Counted from the first letter of the stretch, positions 1-9,254 are shown. The stretch is DNA of 64,000 bases from Bacteriovorax stolpii (GCA_945881775.1 CAMCVE010000006.1:1-64000); one strand, 5' to 3'. Numbers and translations: made by a program. Notes: generated by a model not told the origin, from the letters alone.

Positions 1-88
1 CAAGCGAAAGCGCCGAGGGCTCCCCACTCAATTTTGTGTCCTGGCAAGGCGGACTCGAAGCGAGCAGCGCAATGGCCAAAACGGCCAT
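1..88 (-). CDS. Possible N-terminus of an exported protein (partial, runs off left edge)
   Basis: On the minus strand an ATG at 88 opens a frame that stays open to the window edge and begins with a hydrophobic stretch (MAVLAIALLASS) followed by polar residues, as in a short signal peptide. In-frame codons just upstream encode two arginines and more hydrophobic residues but offer no ATG, GTG or TTG. There is no clear Shine-Dalgarno sequence. It would lie directly downstream of the tRNA on the same strand. Too little sequence is present to name a product; it may be non-coding. Confidence 0.25.
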   Translation of the reverse strand, partial: MAVLAIALLASSPPCQDTKLSGEPSALSL

Positions 89-141
89 GAGCAGCGGAGC
101 AAGAGTCCAACGCCGCCAGGGCGCAAAAGTGAGTAGGGAAG

Positions 142-218
142 TGGTGGGCCCAGAGGGACTTGAACCCCCGGCCAAGTAGTTATGAGCCACCTGCTCTAAC
201 CAACTGAGCTATGGGCCC
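142..218 (-). tRNA. tRNA with CAU anticodon (Met elongator or Ile2)
   Basis: The minus strand folds as a complete 77-nt cloverleaf: acceptor stem GGGCCCA/TGGGCCC, D-arm GCTC..GAGC, anticodon loop CTCATAA (anticodon CAT), T-loop TTCAAGT, and an encoded CCA. A CAU anticodon can be elongator methionine or, after lysidine modification, isoleucine-AUA. The G-C-rich acceptor stem resembles many bacterial Ile2 genes, but sequence alone does not settle it. It is not the initiator, because the 1-72 pair is matched. Confidence 0.93.
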
Positions 219-536
219 CACCGACTCTAGAGCCTAGCTTCTTGGCCCGCCTCGCTCAATCGAGGAGACAAGAAACCTTTCGCGAAGTCAGAAGTTTTTG
301 AAAGTGAATTTGCAGTCCCGTTTCTTGACGGTCGGTGGCCCATTCAGGAATACGGAAGCTCTATCGACCTCTCACCCTCAAGGAACAGCCCAAAATTAGC
401 TGAGGACCGCTTTTTCAGTGGATCAGCCAAAAACACTTGGATATAATGACCTCCGAACCGCGACCAGACAGAGTCCCCAGCGTCCAGCTAGTGATCTTCT
501 TCTTTAGCGGCCATTGCCTAAAGGAGGCACATTATA
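219..536. other. Non-coding stretch between the tRNA and the RRM gene
   Basis: No convincing gene is visible in these 318 bases. The left part holds the tRNA promoter on the minus strand. On the plus strand a TATAAT at 442-447 could be the -10 element for the RRM gene, but no good -35 lies 16-18 bp upstream. That would give a leader of roughly 80 nt before the AAGGAGG ribosome-binding site at 521-527; long leaders are frequent on cold-regulated RNA-binding protein genes, but this is only inference. Confidence 0.5.
231..259 (-). promoter_or_regulatory. Putative promoter of the CAU tRNA
   Basis: Minus strand: -35 TTGAGC (254-259), a 17-bp spacer, then -10 TAGGCT (231-236), about 13 bp before the tRNA 5' end. 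Spacing is ideal and the motifs are moderate. A G/C-rich -10 and discriminator are common for stable RNA promoters. Confidence 0.4.
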
Positions 537-905
537 ATGGGTAAGAAACTTTACGTAGGAAACCTCTCTTTCAAAACTGACGACTCGGCTCTCCAAGCTT
601 TGTTTTCGCAAGTTGGCCAAGTCGAATCGGCTCGAATCATCACTGATCGCGATTCCGGCCGCAGCAAAGGCTTCGGATTCGTGGAAATGTCGAGCGACGC
701 AGAAGCCCAAGAAGGCATCGCTAAGCTCAACGGCCAAGACTTCGAAGGTCGTCCTCTGACTGTTACCGAAGCTCGTCCCCAAGCTCCCCGTGAAGGTGGC
801 TTCGGCGGCGGTCGCGGTGGTGGCGGCGGCGGTGGTTACGGCGGCGGCGGCGGCGGCGGTGGTCGCGGCGGATCCGGCGGCGGCGGTCGCGGCGGTCGTT
901 ACTAA
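537..905 (+). CDS. RRM-type RNA-binding protein with glycine-rich tail
   Basis: A 122-residue protein with one RNA recognition motif (about residues 4-80). RNP2 is LYVGNL near the N-terminus and RNP1 is KGFGFVEM around residue 45. The C-terminus (about 87-122) is almost entirely Gly, Arg and Tyr, an RGG-like low-complexity tail. The family (Rbp proteins of cyanobacteria and many proteobacteria) binds single-stranded RNA and is often cold induced. Start chosen because a perfect AAGGAGG lies 9 bp before the ATG. Monocistronic: a strong terminator follows directly. RNA targets cannot be inferred from sequence. Confidence 0.93.
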   Translation: MGKKLYVGNLSFKTDDSALQALFSQVGQVESARIITDRDSGRSKGFGFVEMSSDAEAQEGIAKLNGQDFEGRPLTVTEARPQAPREGGFGGGRGGGGGGGYGGGGGGGGRGGSGGGGRGGRY

Positions 906-931
906 GACCTGGCCGAATCATTTTAAACGTC

Positions 932-968
932 AAAAGGGTGGGTTCCTTCGGGAACCCACCCTTTTTTT
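932..968 (+). terminator. Strong intrinsic terminator after the RRM gene, probably bidirectional
   Basis: A 14-bp stem (GGGTGGGTTCC pairing with GGAACCCACCC plus flanking A-T pairs) closed by a TTCG tetraloop and followed by seven T. On the opposite strand the hairpin is followed by TTTT, so it may also end rpoD transcription arriving from the right. Confidence 0.92.
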
Positions 969-1012
969 ATTTCTAAAAAGTCAGCACAGTCGGGCCCACA
1001 GGGCCCAGCTGC

Positions 1013-3181
1013 TTAGTTTTCGACGAACGCCTTGAGGTGCTTGGCGCGACTCGGGTGACGAAGCTTGCGGAGCGCCTTGGCTTCAATCTGACGAATCCGC
1101 TCGCGGGTCACAGAGAAGTCCTGTCCCACTTCCTCGAGGGTGTGGTCGGAGCGTTCACCAATCCCAAAGCGCATGCGCAGAACCTTCTCCTCACGAGGCG
1201 TGAGTGTGGCGAGAACCTTACGCGTTTGCTCGGAGAGGTTGAGGTTGATGACGGCTTCAGAGGGATTGATCGCCGTTTTGTCTTCGATGAAGTCTCCAAG
1301 ATGCGAGTCTTCTTCTTCGCCGATAGGGGTTTCGAGTGAGATCGGCTCTTTGGCGATCTTCAGGACCTTGCGGACCTTCTCGACAGGAAGTTCCATCTTT
1401 GCGGCGATTTCTTCAGGCGTGGGCTCACGACCGATTTCTTGCATGAGGTAGCGCGAGGTGCGCACAAGCTTGTTGATCGTTTCGATCATGTGGACGGGAA
1501 TACGGATCGTGCGAGCTTGGTCAGCAATCGCGCGGGTGATTGCTTGGCGAATCCACCAGGTGGCATAGGTCGAGAACTTGTAACCACGGCGGTATTCAAA
1601 CTTGTCGACAGCCTTCATCAGGCCGATGTTGCCTTCTTGAATAAGGTCGAGGAACTGGAGTCCGCGGTTGGTGTACTTCTTTGCGATCGAAACCACGAGA
1701 CGCAGGTTGGCCTCGACGAGTTTGGCTTTCGAGAGGTCGGCCTTCTTCTCACCTTCGACGATCTGCGAGTACATCTTCTTGAGCTTTTCGATGGGAAGGC
1801 CCGACTGACCTTCGACATCTTCAAGGCGAGTGCTTTGCTCAGCAACGATCTGCGCCAGGACACCGATCTCGGCGAGGGTGCGGTTGCCCGCCTGCTTAAA
1901 GGCTTCGAGCTTGCGCTTGGGATCGTCGAATTTTTTCTTGAGCTCTTCGTAGTCCCCAATACTCTTACAGCGAACTTTTCCAAGCTCACGGACGAGGGTG
2001 GCCTCCGAGTCTTCGATAACCTGTACGTAGCCCTTCATGCGACCAACGATACGGTTGATTGTCTTACGGTTGAAGGAAATTTCCTGGAAGGCAAGGAACA
2101 TTCCGTCACGAGCTTTCACAAGATCTTCTTGCTTGGCGTTTCCTGCGTCTAGGAGCAAAGCTTCGAAATCGCGCACACGCTCGATGGCAGTGAGAATCTT
2201 GTCTCGGTATTCGTCTTCGTTGACTTCGGGATCGTCTTCGTCGAGTCCGCGCACGACGTCGCGCACGCGAATCTTGCCGGCCTTGATACGCTCGCCGACT
2301 GAGAGAACTTCTTGGATACCGATCTGAGAGTTCAGAACGACGTCCATGACTTCGGCTTCGCCCTCTTCGATCAACTTAGCGATTTCAACTTCGCCCTCTT
2401 TTGTAAGGAGCGGGATAGAACCCATTTTGCGAAGATAGAGTCGGACAGGATCGTTGGCTTTAGAGAGCGTGTCGACGTCGACTTGCTCCTCTTTTTCGGC
2501 TTCGTCGGCTTCGCCGCCCTCTGGGGCAGCGGCCTCGAGCTCTTCGTCACCGTCCTCAGCGGACTCTTCACCGGGCGCAGCAGCGGCCGGGCTTTTCTTT
2601 TTGGTTTTACCTTTGGCGGCGAATTCTTCTTCTGATTCGACAAGCTGAATTTCTTGATCGATGAGATAGTTTACTGCTTCTTCGAGCTGATCAGACGAAT
2701 TCATTTCCTTCGGAAGAGCAGAGTTGATCTCTTCATAGGTCAGGAAACCCTTCTTCTGACCAAGCGCTGCGAGCTTCTCGAGAACAAGCTCGGGGCTATC
2801 AGGAGTCCGGCCTTTGCGTTTCGTGGTGGCGGCCTCGACAGGGGCTGCGCCTTTTTTTGCGGGCGCAATAGGAGCAGCGATCTTGGCGCTAGCGGGAATT
2901 TGTTTGCCTGCAGCTGCGACCTTAGTGGGTGCGGCTGTCACGATCGTTTTCGTCACAGCGACTGACTTGGTGGCAATGACCTTAGCGGTTTTCTTGTCGA
3001 CGACTGGCGTAGCAACTTTAGCTGTTGAAATTTTCGCAGGTACTTTTTTTGCGGCGAGCGTTTTTGGAGGCGTTGCCTTGGGAGCCGCGACTTTTTTTGC
3101 AGCCGATTTTTTCACCGTGCCCTTTGTAGAAGGTGGGGTGGTCTTGGCGCTTGAATTTTTCTTGGTGCTTTTTTGGGGCAT
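1013..3181 (-). CDS. rpoD: RNA polymerase primary sigma factor RpoD (sigma-70)
   Basis: A 722-residue housekeeping sigma factor. Region 1.1 spans about residues 128-185, followed by an acidic linker (about 200-235) and region 1.2 ([12 protein letters not shown], about 243). Region 2 ([35 protein letters not shown]) and region 4 ([33 protein letters not shown]) are intact, so -10 and -35 recognition should be canonical. Unusual: residues 1-125 form a Lys/Ala/Pro/Thr-rich histone-H1-like tail not found in typical RpoD. It is last in the rpsU-yqeY-dnaG-rpoD cluster, 47 bp after dnaG. The ATG is preceded by GGGAG at a longish spacing, so a start further inside the tail is possible. Confidence 0.97.
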   Translation of the reverse strand: MPQKSTKKNSSAKTTPPSTKGTVKKSAAKKVAAPKATPPKTLAAKKVPAKISTAKVATPVVDKKTAKVIATKSVAVTKTIVTAAPTKVAAAGKQIPASAKIAAPIAPAKKGAAPVEAATTKRKGRTPDSPELVLEKLAALGQKKGFLTYEEINSALPKEMNSSDQLEEAVNYLIDQEIQLVESEEEFAAKGKTKKKSPAAAAPGEESAEDGDEELEAAAPEGGEADEAEKEEQVDVDTLSKANDPVRLYLRKMGSIPLLTKEGEVEIAKLIEEGEAEVMDVVLNSQIGIQEVLSVGERIKAGKIRVRDVVRGLDEDDPEVNEDEYRDKILTAIERVRDFEALLLDAGNAKQEDLVKARDGMFLAFQEISFNRKTINRIVGRMKGYVQVIEDSEATLVRELGKVRCKSIGDYEELKKKFDDPKRKLEAFKQAGNRTLAEIGVLAQIVAEQSTRLEDVEGQSGLPIEKLKKMYSQIVEGEKKADLSKAKLVEANLRLVVSIAKKYTNRGLQFLDLIQEGNIGLMKAVDKFEYRRGYKFSTYATWWIRQAITRAIADQARTIRIPVHMIETINKLVRTSRYLMQEIGREPTPEEIAAKMELPVEKVRKVLKIAKEPISLETPIGEEEDSHLGDFIEDKTAINPSEAVINLNLSEQTRKVLATLTPREEKVLRMRFGIGERSDHTLEEVGQDFSVTRERIRQIEAKALRKLRHPSRAKHLKAFVEN

Positions 3182-3228
3182 TGAGTGCGGGTTCTCCCTA
3201 TCGTCAAAAACTATGGCAGCCTAGCGAA

Positions 3229-5076
3229 TCAGCTTCTTTTTTCCAAACTCAATCTGAGTCGCTGGATCCGCGACAACACCTCAAGTGCTTCTTCCTCGTT
3301 GGGCCGAGAGCGAAGTTGTTGCTCGAGTCGCGCGATTTCTGCGTGAGCTTTTTCCTTCTTAAGGCTATACGCCAATTCCTTAAAAGAAATCAATGCCTTA
3401 TCTGCATTTTCTACACTTTCAAAGCCCTCGGGACTTACGAGTCCGCGGTAGAGCCACTGCTGCAAAAGTGGGTCCAACTGACTTTGCTCAAGCGGTAGAC
3501 TGACAAAAGAGATTTTGAGCTTCTCGTTCGTGCGACGAGCCTCGTCCGACCACGAGCGAACAAGCCCCTCGGCGAGCGACCCGACGAAGAGATCAACTCG
3601 TTGATCCCACTCAGCTTCGCTCGAGGGATGGAGCTTGTCCCAATGCCGTAGCCACCAGACAAGCAGCTCTTCGGCATCACGGTCCCAGGAGTGCTTGGAG
3701 CGCGAATGATCCTTGAAAGGCTCATAGCGGTCTTCATCCAGTCGAGCCACCTTCACAGGAGTCCCAATCTCGTCAAAAGCTGCCTTGAGCTCCTCCGCCC
3801 TGAGACCCACCGAGGCTGCAATTTGGTTAATCAGAAGCTCTTTATGAGTCGAGTCCACACCACGAGCCCAAAGATCTCGCACTCTCTGCAAGGTAGGAAC
3901 CCGGCCAAGCTGCTCGGCACGAGCCTCGCTCACGGTTTGTAAAATGAGCCACTCAAGCCCCTCAGGCGAGCTCTTAAGGAGCCGTCCGACCTCATCGGCT
4001 CCGTGTTTTTGTGTCTTGAGCCATTCATCGGGGTCCTTGCCCTGCAGTCCCGAAAACACGCGCGTGTCCCATCCCGCATCGAGAAGCTGCGGGAGACTTC
4101 GTTTGGTCGACGCGACTCCGGCCTTGTCCGCATCGAGGACAAGAACCATTTGCTTGGTGAAACGCTCCAAGTCGCGCAAGTGTTCGGGTGTGAGCGCCGT
4201 GCCCATGACAGCGACCGACGGAATGCCTAGACGCTGAAAGGCCCACTGGTCGAAATAGCCTTCGACAAGACAGACAAAGCGCTTCTCGTTCATAAGCGGG
4301 ACGGCGAGATCCAGTCCGTAGAGAATTTCTTTTTTCTTGAAGAAAGGGGATTCAGGCGAATTTTTGTATTTTGGATTCTTGGTGTCGACGGGCTTTAGCG
4401 TGCGACCCGAAAATGCAATGACTCGAGAGCGGCGATCGCGAATCGGGATCATCAGCCGGTCCTGGAAAAAGTCGTAGTGCCGGCCGCCGTAGTTGCGCAC
4501 GAGACCTGCATCTTCTGCGACTTGCAAGAGCCCAGCGCTTCGCAGCTTTTGTGCGAGCGTGTCTGGCGATTCGGGGGCCCACCCAAGCTGAAGCTTCACA
4601 ATCTCTTCGTCGGAAAGTCCACGGTCCACGCGCAAGTACTCCAGCGCGCGTTTGGCTCCGGGCGAAGTGGGGTTCATGAGAAGGTAATGAAAAAATTGGG
4701 AGCTACGTGTGAGAGCTTCGAGACCTTGTTCGCGGAGGCCCTTTTCTTGGCGTGAGCGCTCGGCCTCTTGGGGCGAAGCCTTTGGCAACTCGATGCCCAG
4801 TTGTTCGGCGAGCTCTTTGACGGCTTCCATAAAACTAAGGCCCTCGACCTCCTCGAGAAACTTGAAGACATCGCCGCCGCGCTGGCAGCCGTAGCAATAG
4901 TAAAGATTTTTGCGAGTATCGATGCCGAACGACGGTGTCTTCTCGGAATGCCCCGGCAAAGGGCAGCAGGCCTTGTAACCGCCCGATGTTTTCACCAGCT
5001 TGGCGTGTTTCGACACGACCTGGCTGAGATCGATGCGATCTTTGATCTCTTCTTTGATTTCGGCGAGCGAACGCAA
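3229..5076 (-). CDS. dnaG: DNA primase DnaG
   Basis: A 615-residue primase that makes RNA primers at the replication fork with DnaB helicase. It has an N-terminal CHC2 zinc-binding domain (C38, H43, C61, C64), the RNA polymerase core, a Toprim fold (LVEGYFDQWAF, then VLVLDADKAG) and a C-terminal helicase-interaction region. The zinc motif reads CPLPGHSEKTPSF, with four residues between Cys and His instead of the usual two. Start is TTG with GGGGG ten bases upstream. It lies between yqeY and rpoD in the classic macromolecular-synthesis arrangement. Confidence 0.97.
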   Translation of the reverse strand: MRSLAEIKEEIKDRIDLSQVVSKHAKLVKTSGGYKACCPLPGHSEKTPSFGIDTRKNLYYCYGCQRGGDVFKFLEEVEGLSFMEAVKELAEQLGIELPKASPQEAERSRQEKGLREQGLEALTRSSQFFHYLLMNPTSPGAKRALEYLRVDRGLSDEEIVKLQLGWAPESPDTLAQKLRSAGLLQVAEDAGLVRNYGGRHYDFFQDRLMIPIRDRRSRVIAFSGRTLKPVDTKNPKYKNSPESPFFKKKEILYGLDLAVPLMNEKRFVCLVEGYFDQWAFQRLGIPSVAVMGTALTPEHLRDLERFTKQMVLVLDADKAGVASTKRSLPQLLDAGWDTRVFSGLQGKDPDEWLKTQKHGADEVGRLLKSSPEGLEWLILQTVSEARAEQLGRVPTLQRVRDLWARGVDSTHKELLINQIAASVGLRAEELKAAFDEIGTPVKVARLDEDRYEPFKDHSRSKHSWDRDAEELLVWWLRHWDKLHPSSEAEWDQRVDLFVGSLAEGLVRSWSDEARRTNEKLKISFVSLPLEQSQLDPLLQQWLYRGLVSPEGFESVENADKALISFKELAYSLKKEKAHAEIARLEQQLRSRPNEEEALEVLSRIQRLRLSLEKRS

Positions 5077-5110
5077 AGTGATCTTTCCCCCTTGAAACGT
5101 TCTCAGGCCT

Positions 5111-5575
5111 TTAGCCGAGAATGGATTTGACTGCGGCCTGAACTGCTTTGCCCTCAGCTCGAGCTCCGATGCGAGCCATGGTCGCCTTCATGAGCGCACC
5201 CATCGCTGCAGGACCGGCGGGAAGTGTTCCAGCAGTCTTAAGCTCTTCGTAGATTTTCTTAGTTTCAGCCAGAAGATCCGCCTCGCTCATGGCTTGGGGC
5301 AGGAAGGTTTTGAAAGTTGCTATTTCGTATTCGCACTCTTCGATCGATTCGGTGCGACCGAGTGACTTGGCCTGCTCTAGGGTTTCACGCACCTGCTTTT
5401 CGAGGTTCATGATGAGCTTAAGGACTTCGGCGTCTGTGAGTTCCTTGCGTTCGTCGACCTCCTTTTTCTTGATAGCGCTGGTGATGTTACGCAGAACTTG
5501 TGTCTTGGCGCTGTCGCGCGCTTTCATACTTTCGACGACACAGGCTTGGATTTGGGCTTTGAGAGAAAGGGACAT
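5111..5575 (-). CDS. yqeY: GatB/YqeY domain protein
   Basis: A 154-residue YqeY family protein resembling the C-terminal tRNA-binding helical domain of GatB. It begins with the typical MSLxxxI..... KARD....VLRN(I/L).SAIK pattern and ends in the helical tail (MGALMKATMARIGARAEGK). The cellular role is not well defined; a tRNA-related function is inferred from the GatB similarity. It has a good AAGGAG ribosome-binding site. It sits between rpsU and dnaG, a frequent gene order outside the enterics. Confidence 0.92.
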   Translation of the reverse strand: MSLSLKAQIQACVVESMKARDSAKTQVLRNITSAIKKKEVDERKELTDAEVLKLIMNLEKQVRETLEQAKSLGRTESIEECEYEIATFKTFLPQAMSEADLLAETKKIYEELKTAGTLPAGPAAMGALMKATMARIGARAEGKAVQAAVKSILG

Positions 5576-5596
5576 TCATCGCTCCTTAAAACATTT

Positions 5597-5642
5597 TAAA
5601 AAAAATCGTGGGCCCTGAGCTCTGTTAGAAGCCCGGACCCAC
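5597..5642 (-). terminator. Terminator or attenuator between rpsU and yqeY
   Basis: On the minus strand GTGGGTCC pairs with GGGCCCAC (one G-U pair) around a loop of about 19 nt and is followed by GATTTTTTTT. It lies just downstream of rpsU and just upstream of the yqeY ribosome-binding site. In E. coli a partial terminator at the corresponding place (after rpsU, before dnaG) lowers dnaG expression relative to rpsU; the same role is plausible here. Confidence 0.7.
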
Positions 5643-5668
5643 TTAATTGGACAATCTCTAATGATGAT

Positions 5669-5887
5669 TTAGCGGTTCTCGGGTTTGAAGCGAGGACGGG
5701 GCGGACGGCTCTTCTTCTCGAGGCGTTTGACGGCTGCGATAGCTTTGCGTTTTTTCTTCACGGAGGGTTTTTCGTAGTGCTCGCGCTTACGGACCTCAGT
5801 GAGAATGCCTGCTTTTTCACACTGCTTTTTGAAGCGGCGGATAGCGGAATCGAATCCTTCACCTTCGCGGATTTTGACGATTGGCAT
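5669..5887 (-). CDS. rpsU: 30S ribosomal protein bS21
   Basis: A 72-residue, very basic protein with the bS21 pattern: [20 protein letters not shown] at the N-terminus, then K(A)[14 protein letters not shown] and a KKKRK-rich tail. It belongs to the small ribosomal subunit platform and helps initiation. The C-terminal tail is longer and richer in Arg/Pro than in E. coli. First gene of the rpsU-yqeY-dnaG-rpoD cluster. Confidence 0.96.
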   Translation of the reverse strand: MPIVKIREGEGFDSAIRRFKKQCEKAGILTEVRKREHYEKPSVKKKRKAIAAVKRLEKKSRPPRPRFKPENR

Positions 5888-5972
5888 TTAAAAAATCACC
5901 CCATTTCTTTTGAAGATTCAGACCTTAGGATATGGCACAAGGCCCCGGGGGGCGTCAATGCCAAAGCCGCTC

Positions 5973-7259
5973 TCAGGAATCCACATGGCGATCGACTTCG
6001 GCGCCGAGAGCTTCGAGCTTGTGCTCCATGGTCTCGTAGCCGCGATCGAGGTGATAAATGCGCTTGATCTCGGACTCACCGTCGGCGACGCAGGCCGCCA
6101 GAACCAGGCTGGCACTCGCCCTTAAATCTGTCGCCATAACGGGGGCCCCATGTAGGGTCCCGCGCTTGCCCTTGATTCGAACCGAAGACCCGCTGATCGT
6201 AAGGTCTGCGCCCATGCGCACCAGCTCGGGGACGTGCATGAATCGATTTTCGAAAATGGTCTCAGTCACGAGACTGTCTCCATCGGCCTGAGTCATGAGC
6301 GTGATCCATTGGGCCTGCACATCTGTGGGAAATCCAGGAAATGGCGCGGTGATGGCATCCACGGGACGGATCTTTTCAGATCCGATCACACGCACATAAT
6401 CGGCACCTCGCTCGACCTTGGCGCCCGTTTGCTCGAGCATCTGCAAGACGACTTCCATGTCATCGGCGCAGGCGCCCCTCACAGTCACGTCGCCGCCGCT
6501 CATCTGCGCCCCAATAAGATAAGTCGCCACTTCAATGCGATCAGGAGGAATGGCGAAGTCCATCGGCCTGAGCTTCTCGACGCCTTGGACTTCGATCGTC
6601 GACGTTCCTTCGCCAGAGATCATCGCACCCATGCCACGCAGGGCTTTTGCAAGCGACTGGATTTCGGGTTCGCGTGCTGCGTTCTCGATGACGCTAGTTC
6701 CTTGAGCGAGCACCGCTGCCATGAGAGCATTTTCGGTGGCGCCCACTGAGACTTTAGGGAAGATGACCTTGCCTCCACGGAGGCGTCCTTTGCACGAAGC
6801 CTCGGCATATCCGTTTGTCTGAACGATATCGGCGCCAAGTTTTTCGAGTGCCATCAAGTGAAGATCGATCGGACGCGCGCCAATCGCGCACCCGCCGGGC
6901 AAAGAAACTCGAGCACGCCCTGTGCGAGCGAGAAGAGGACCCATACAAAAGAAACTCGCGCGCATTTTGCGCACGTAATCGTAAGGGGCCTCACTGCTGG
7001 TGATCTTTGTGGCGTCGACCATCCAGTCGGCGCCAAAGCTCTTATGAAAACGTTGCTCAACGGGACATCCAAAATGCAAAAGCATTCGCTGCGAAAATTC
7101 CATATCGGCGAGCCGCGGCACATTTCGAACCGAGTGGCGCCCTTCTGCGAGCAGTGTCGCGAACATGATCGGCAGAGCGGCGTTCTTCGAGCCGCCCGCG
7201 TCGATCGTGCCTTTGAGTCGATGGGGTCCCTTAATGACGAATTTATCCACGCGCCACAT
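5973..7259 (-). CDS. murA: UDP-N-acetylglucosamine 1-carboxyvinyltransferase MurA
   Basis: A protein of about 428 residues catalysing the first committed step of peptidoglycan synthesis, transfer of enolpyruvate from PEP to UDP-GlcNAc. Visible marks are GGSKNAALPI near the N-terminus (catalytic Lys) and LPGGCAIGARPIDLHL with the active-site Cys that fosfomycin alkylates. Cys is present, so the enzyme itself is predicted to be fosfomycin sensitive. I chose the ATG at 7259 (MWRVDKFVI); a GTG at 7250 would give the family-typical MDKFVI start and a TTG at 7277 is also in frame. It lies 32 bp after prmC in the same direction. Confidence 0.96.
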   Translation of the reverse strand: MWRVDKFVIKGPHRLKGTIDAGGSKNAALPIMFATLLAEGRHSVRNVPRLADMEFSQRMLLHFGCPVEQRFHKSFGADWMVDATKITSSEAPYDYVRKMRASFFCMGPLLARTGRARVSLPGGCAIGARPIDLHLMALEKLGADIVQTNGYAEASCKGRLRGGKVIFPKVSVGATENALMAAVLAQGTSVIENAAREPEIQSLAKALRGMGAMISGEGTSTIEVQGVEKLRPMDFAIPPDRIEVATYLIGAQMSGGDVTVRGACADDMEVVLQMLEQTGAKVERGADYVRVIGSEKIRPVDAITAPFPGFPTDVQAQWITLMTQADGDSLVTETIFENRFMHVPELVRMGADLTISGSSVRIKGKRGTLHGAPVMATDLRASASLVLAACVADGESEIKRIYHLDRGYETMEHKLEALGAEVDRHVDS

Positions 7260-7291
7260 CTTAGGTCGGAGCTTCAAGAAAGGCGAGAGCT

Positions 7292-8134
7292 TTAAGCGAG
7301 GCGCTGCATGATCCAGAAACGGGCTTTGCCCCCCATGTCGGAGACGAGTTCCCCTGACCAGAGAGGATAGTTTTGCTTCACGTGTTCAGAGATCCAAGAC
7401 GCCTGAGGCGCCCCGAGTTCAAAAGCTGCAATGCCTCCCGGCTCGACACAATGCTGGGCCAATCTGATGAGCTCTCGGTAAGGGCCGCTCGCATCGGGGA
7501 AGCGCCGCAAATCCTCTGGGAAAAGAGCAGAATGAGGCTCCCACTCGGCAACGCTCTCGTCAGGTTTGTCAGCGCCGACTCCCGAGATGTAAGGAGGATT
7601 TGAAACAAGAACTTGAATGCGCTCTGGAGGCCACTCGAGCCAAGACCCCTTAAACAAATTTGCAGTGGGTGCGTGCTGAGCAATGTTCTTCTCTAAACAT
7701 GGCCAAGCCTCTTCAGACAACTCGATGAGCGTGAGCTTGGGGTCTAGTTGCGGCCGTGAGTTTCCCGCTTCCAACTGAAGAGCAATCCCGAGACACCCTG
7801 ATCCCGCTCCCGCGTCGACAATGTGCCACGAGGGGAAGGTCCTGTTGCGAGAGCGCATCCTCTCCAACACAAGATCCACAAGTTCTTCTGTCTCTGGTCG
7901 AGGAATGAGAACGCCCGGCGCGACATGAAATTCGTGACTGCGAAAAGCCCAGTGCCCAAAGATGTAGGCGAGGGGCTCGCCCTTGCTTCTTCGCTGGAGA
8001 ACTTCCTGAAGATATGAGTCCCCGCGTCCGAGTCTCAGCATTTCATCCAGCACCCAGCGAACTTCGTGCTTTACCCCTAGTGCTTCCATCCCTTTTTGGA
8101 ACAAAATGAAAGCCGCCTCGTCAGTCATCGTCAT
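7292..8134 (-). CDS. prmC: Peptide chain release factor N5-glutamine methyltransferase PrmC
   Basis: Methylates the Gln of the GGQ motif in release factors. The protein has an N-terminal helical domain, the SAM-binding motif region (VDAGAGSGCLGIALQLE) and the diagnostic NPPY signature (SNPPYISGV). The frame is open further upstream, but that part lies inside prfA. The ATG at 8134 or the one at 8128 (MTDEAAFILF) fits the family and overlaps the prfA end by a few bases, implying translational coupling. Its neighbour prfA encodes its substrate. Confidence 0.94.
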   Translation of the reverse strand: MTMTDEAAFILFQKGMEALGVKHEVRWVLDEMLRLGRGDSYLQEVLQRRSKGEPLAYIFGHWAFRSHEFHVAPGVLIPRPETEELVDLVLERMRSRNRTFPSWHIVDAGAGSGCLGIALQLEAGNSRPQLDPKLTLIELSEEAWPCLEKNIAQHAPTANLFKGSWLEWPPERIQVLVSNPPYISGVGADKPDESVAEWEPHSALFPEDLRRFPDASGPYRELIRLAQHCVEPGGIAAFELGAPQASWISEHVKQNYPLWSGELVSDMGGKARFWIMQRLA

Positions 8135-9254
8135 CGTGAGAGGGCTTTGCAGACATCGAATCGGGAGATTCTCCGCGAAGAGCGAGGGTCTGATAATGGT
8201 CAGCCAGAGCCTGGATGAAAGGCTCGACGCCGCCACCCATGACCGCATCGACGTTCTGAATCGTCATACCGATACGATGATCGGTCACACGGCCCTGCGG
8301 GAAATTGTAAGTGCGAATACGTTCATTGCGCATACCGGTACCGACCTGAGCTTTGCGAGCCGACGAGATGGCAGCGTTCTGCTCAGCGGCGGCCTTGTCA
8401 TAAAGACGCGTGAGAAGAACCTTCATCGCCTTGGCTTTGTTCTTGATCTGGGATTTTTCGTCCTGACAAATCACAACCGTATTTGTGGGCAAGTGCGTGA
8501 GTCGCACGGCTGAGTCGGTGGTGTTCACGGACTGACCGCCGTTGCCGCCCGCACGGAACACATCCGTGCGCAGGTCGTTGGGATGAATCTGAATGTCGAC
8601 TTCCTCGGCCTCCGGGAGCACAGCTACAGTAGCCGTACTTGTATGAATACGTCCGCTGGCCTCGGTTTTGGGCACGCGCTGAACCCGGTGCACACCGGTC
8701 TCGTACTTCATTCGGCTGTAAACTGCGTCGCCTTCGATCAGAAAGATAATTTCTCGAAATCCGCCTGAAGTGGCTTCGGAAAGGCTAAGAAGCTCAGTCT
8801 TCCAACGCTTGGACTCAGCAAACCGCGTGTACATGCGGTAGAGGTCGCCCGCAAAAATTCCAGCCTCATCGCCCCCCACTCCCGCACGAATTTCCACCAC
8901 CGTATTTTTTTCGTCGTTAGGATCTTTGGGTAGCAGCAAGAGTTGCAGTTTTTTGAGCTCGTCGTCGAGCTCGGGCTCGAGTTGAGCGATCTCCTCTTGA
9001 GCCATCCCGCGCATCTCGGCGTCTTTGGTGTTCGAGAGAATTTCCCGTGCGTCGATGTAATTTCTAAGCTTACGCCCATAGGACTCATACGCCATGACCA
9101 TGGGCTCAAGCTTGGCGCGCTCTTTACTAATCTTTTGATAGATGTCGGTACGCGCAAGCGTTTCAGGCTGCATGACCTGCTCTGTGAGATAATTGAAATG
9201 CTTGAGGGACTCGTCGAGCCTCTCAAGCATTTCTTTTTGTGGAACATGCGCCAT
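8121..9254 (-). CDS. prfA: Peptide chain release factor 1
   Basis: A 377-residue class I release factor for UAA and UAG. It shows the catalytic GGQ loop (RAGGNGGQSVNTTDSAVRLT) and RF1-type sequence upstream (GVHRVQRVPKTEASGRIHTS). The C-terminus ends in four aspartates (SHDDDD), slightly extended. The 3' end overlaps prmC. It lies 20 bp after rho in a rho-prfA-prmC-murA series on one strand. Confidence 0.96.
   Translation of the reverse strand: MAHVPQKEMLERLDESLKHFNYLTEQVMQPETLARTDIYQKISKERAKLEPMVMAYESYGRKLRNYIDAREILSNTKDAEMRGMAQEEIAQLEPELDDELKKLQLLLLPKDPNDEKNTVVEIRAGVGGDEAGIFAGDLYRMYTRFAESKRWKTELLSLSEATSGGFREIIFLIEGDAVYSRMKYETGVHRVQRVPKTEASGRIHTSTATVAVLPEAEEVDIQIHPNDLRTDVFRAGGNGGQSVNTTDSAVRLTHLPTNTVVICQDEKSQIKNKAKAMKVLLTRLYDKAAAEQNAAISSARKAQVGTGMRNERIRTYNFPQGRVTDHRIGMTIQNVDAVMGGGVEPFIQALADHYQTLALRGESPDSMSAKPSHDDDD

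Noticed and set aside
1439-2152. A 237-codon plus-strand open frame
   Set aside because: Antisense to rpoD.
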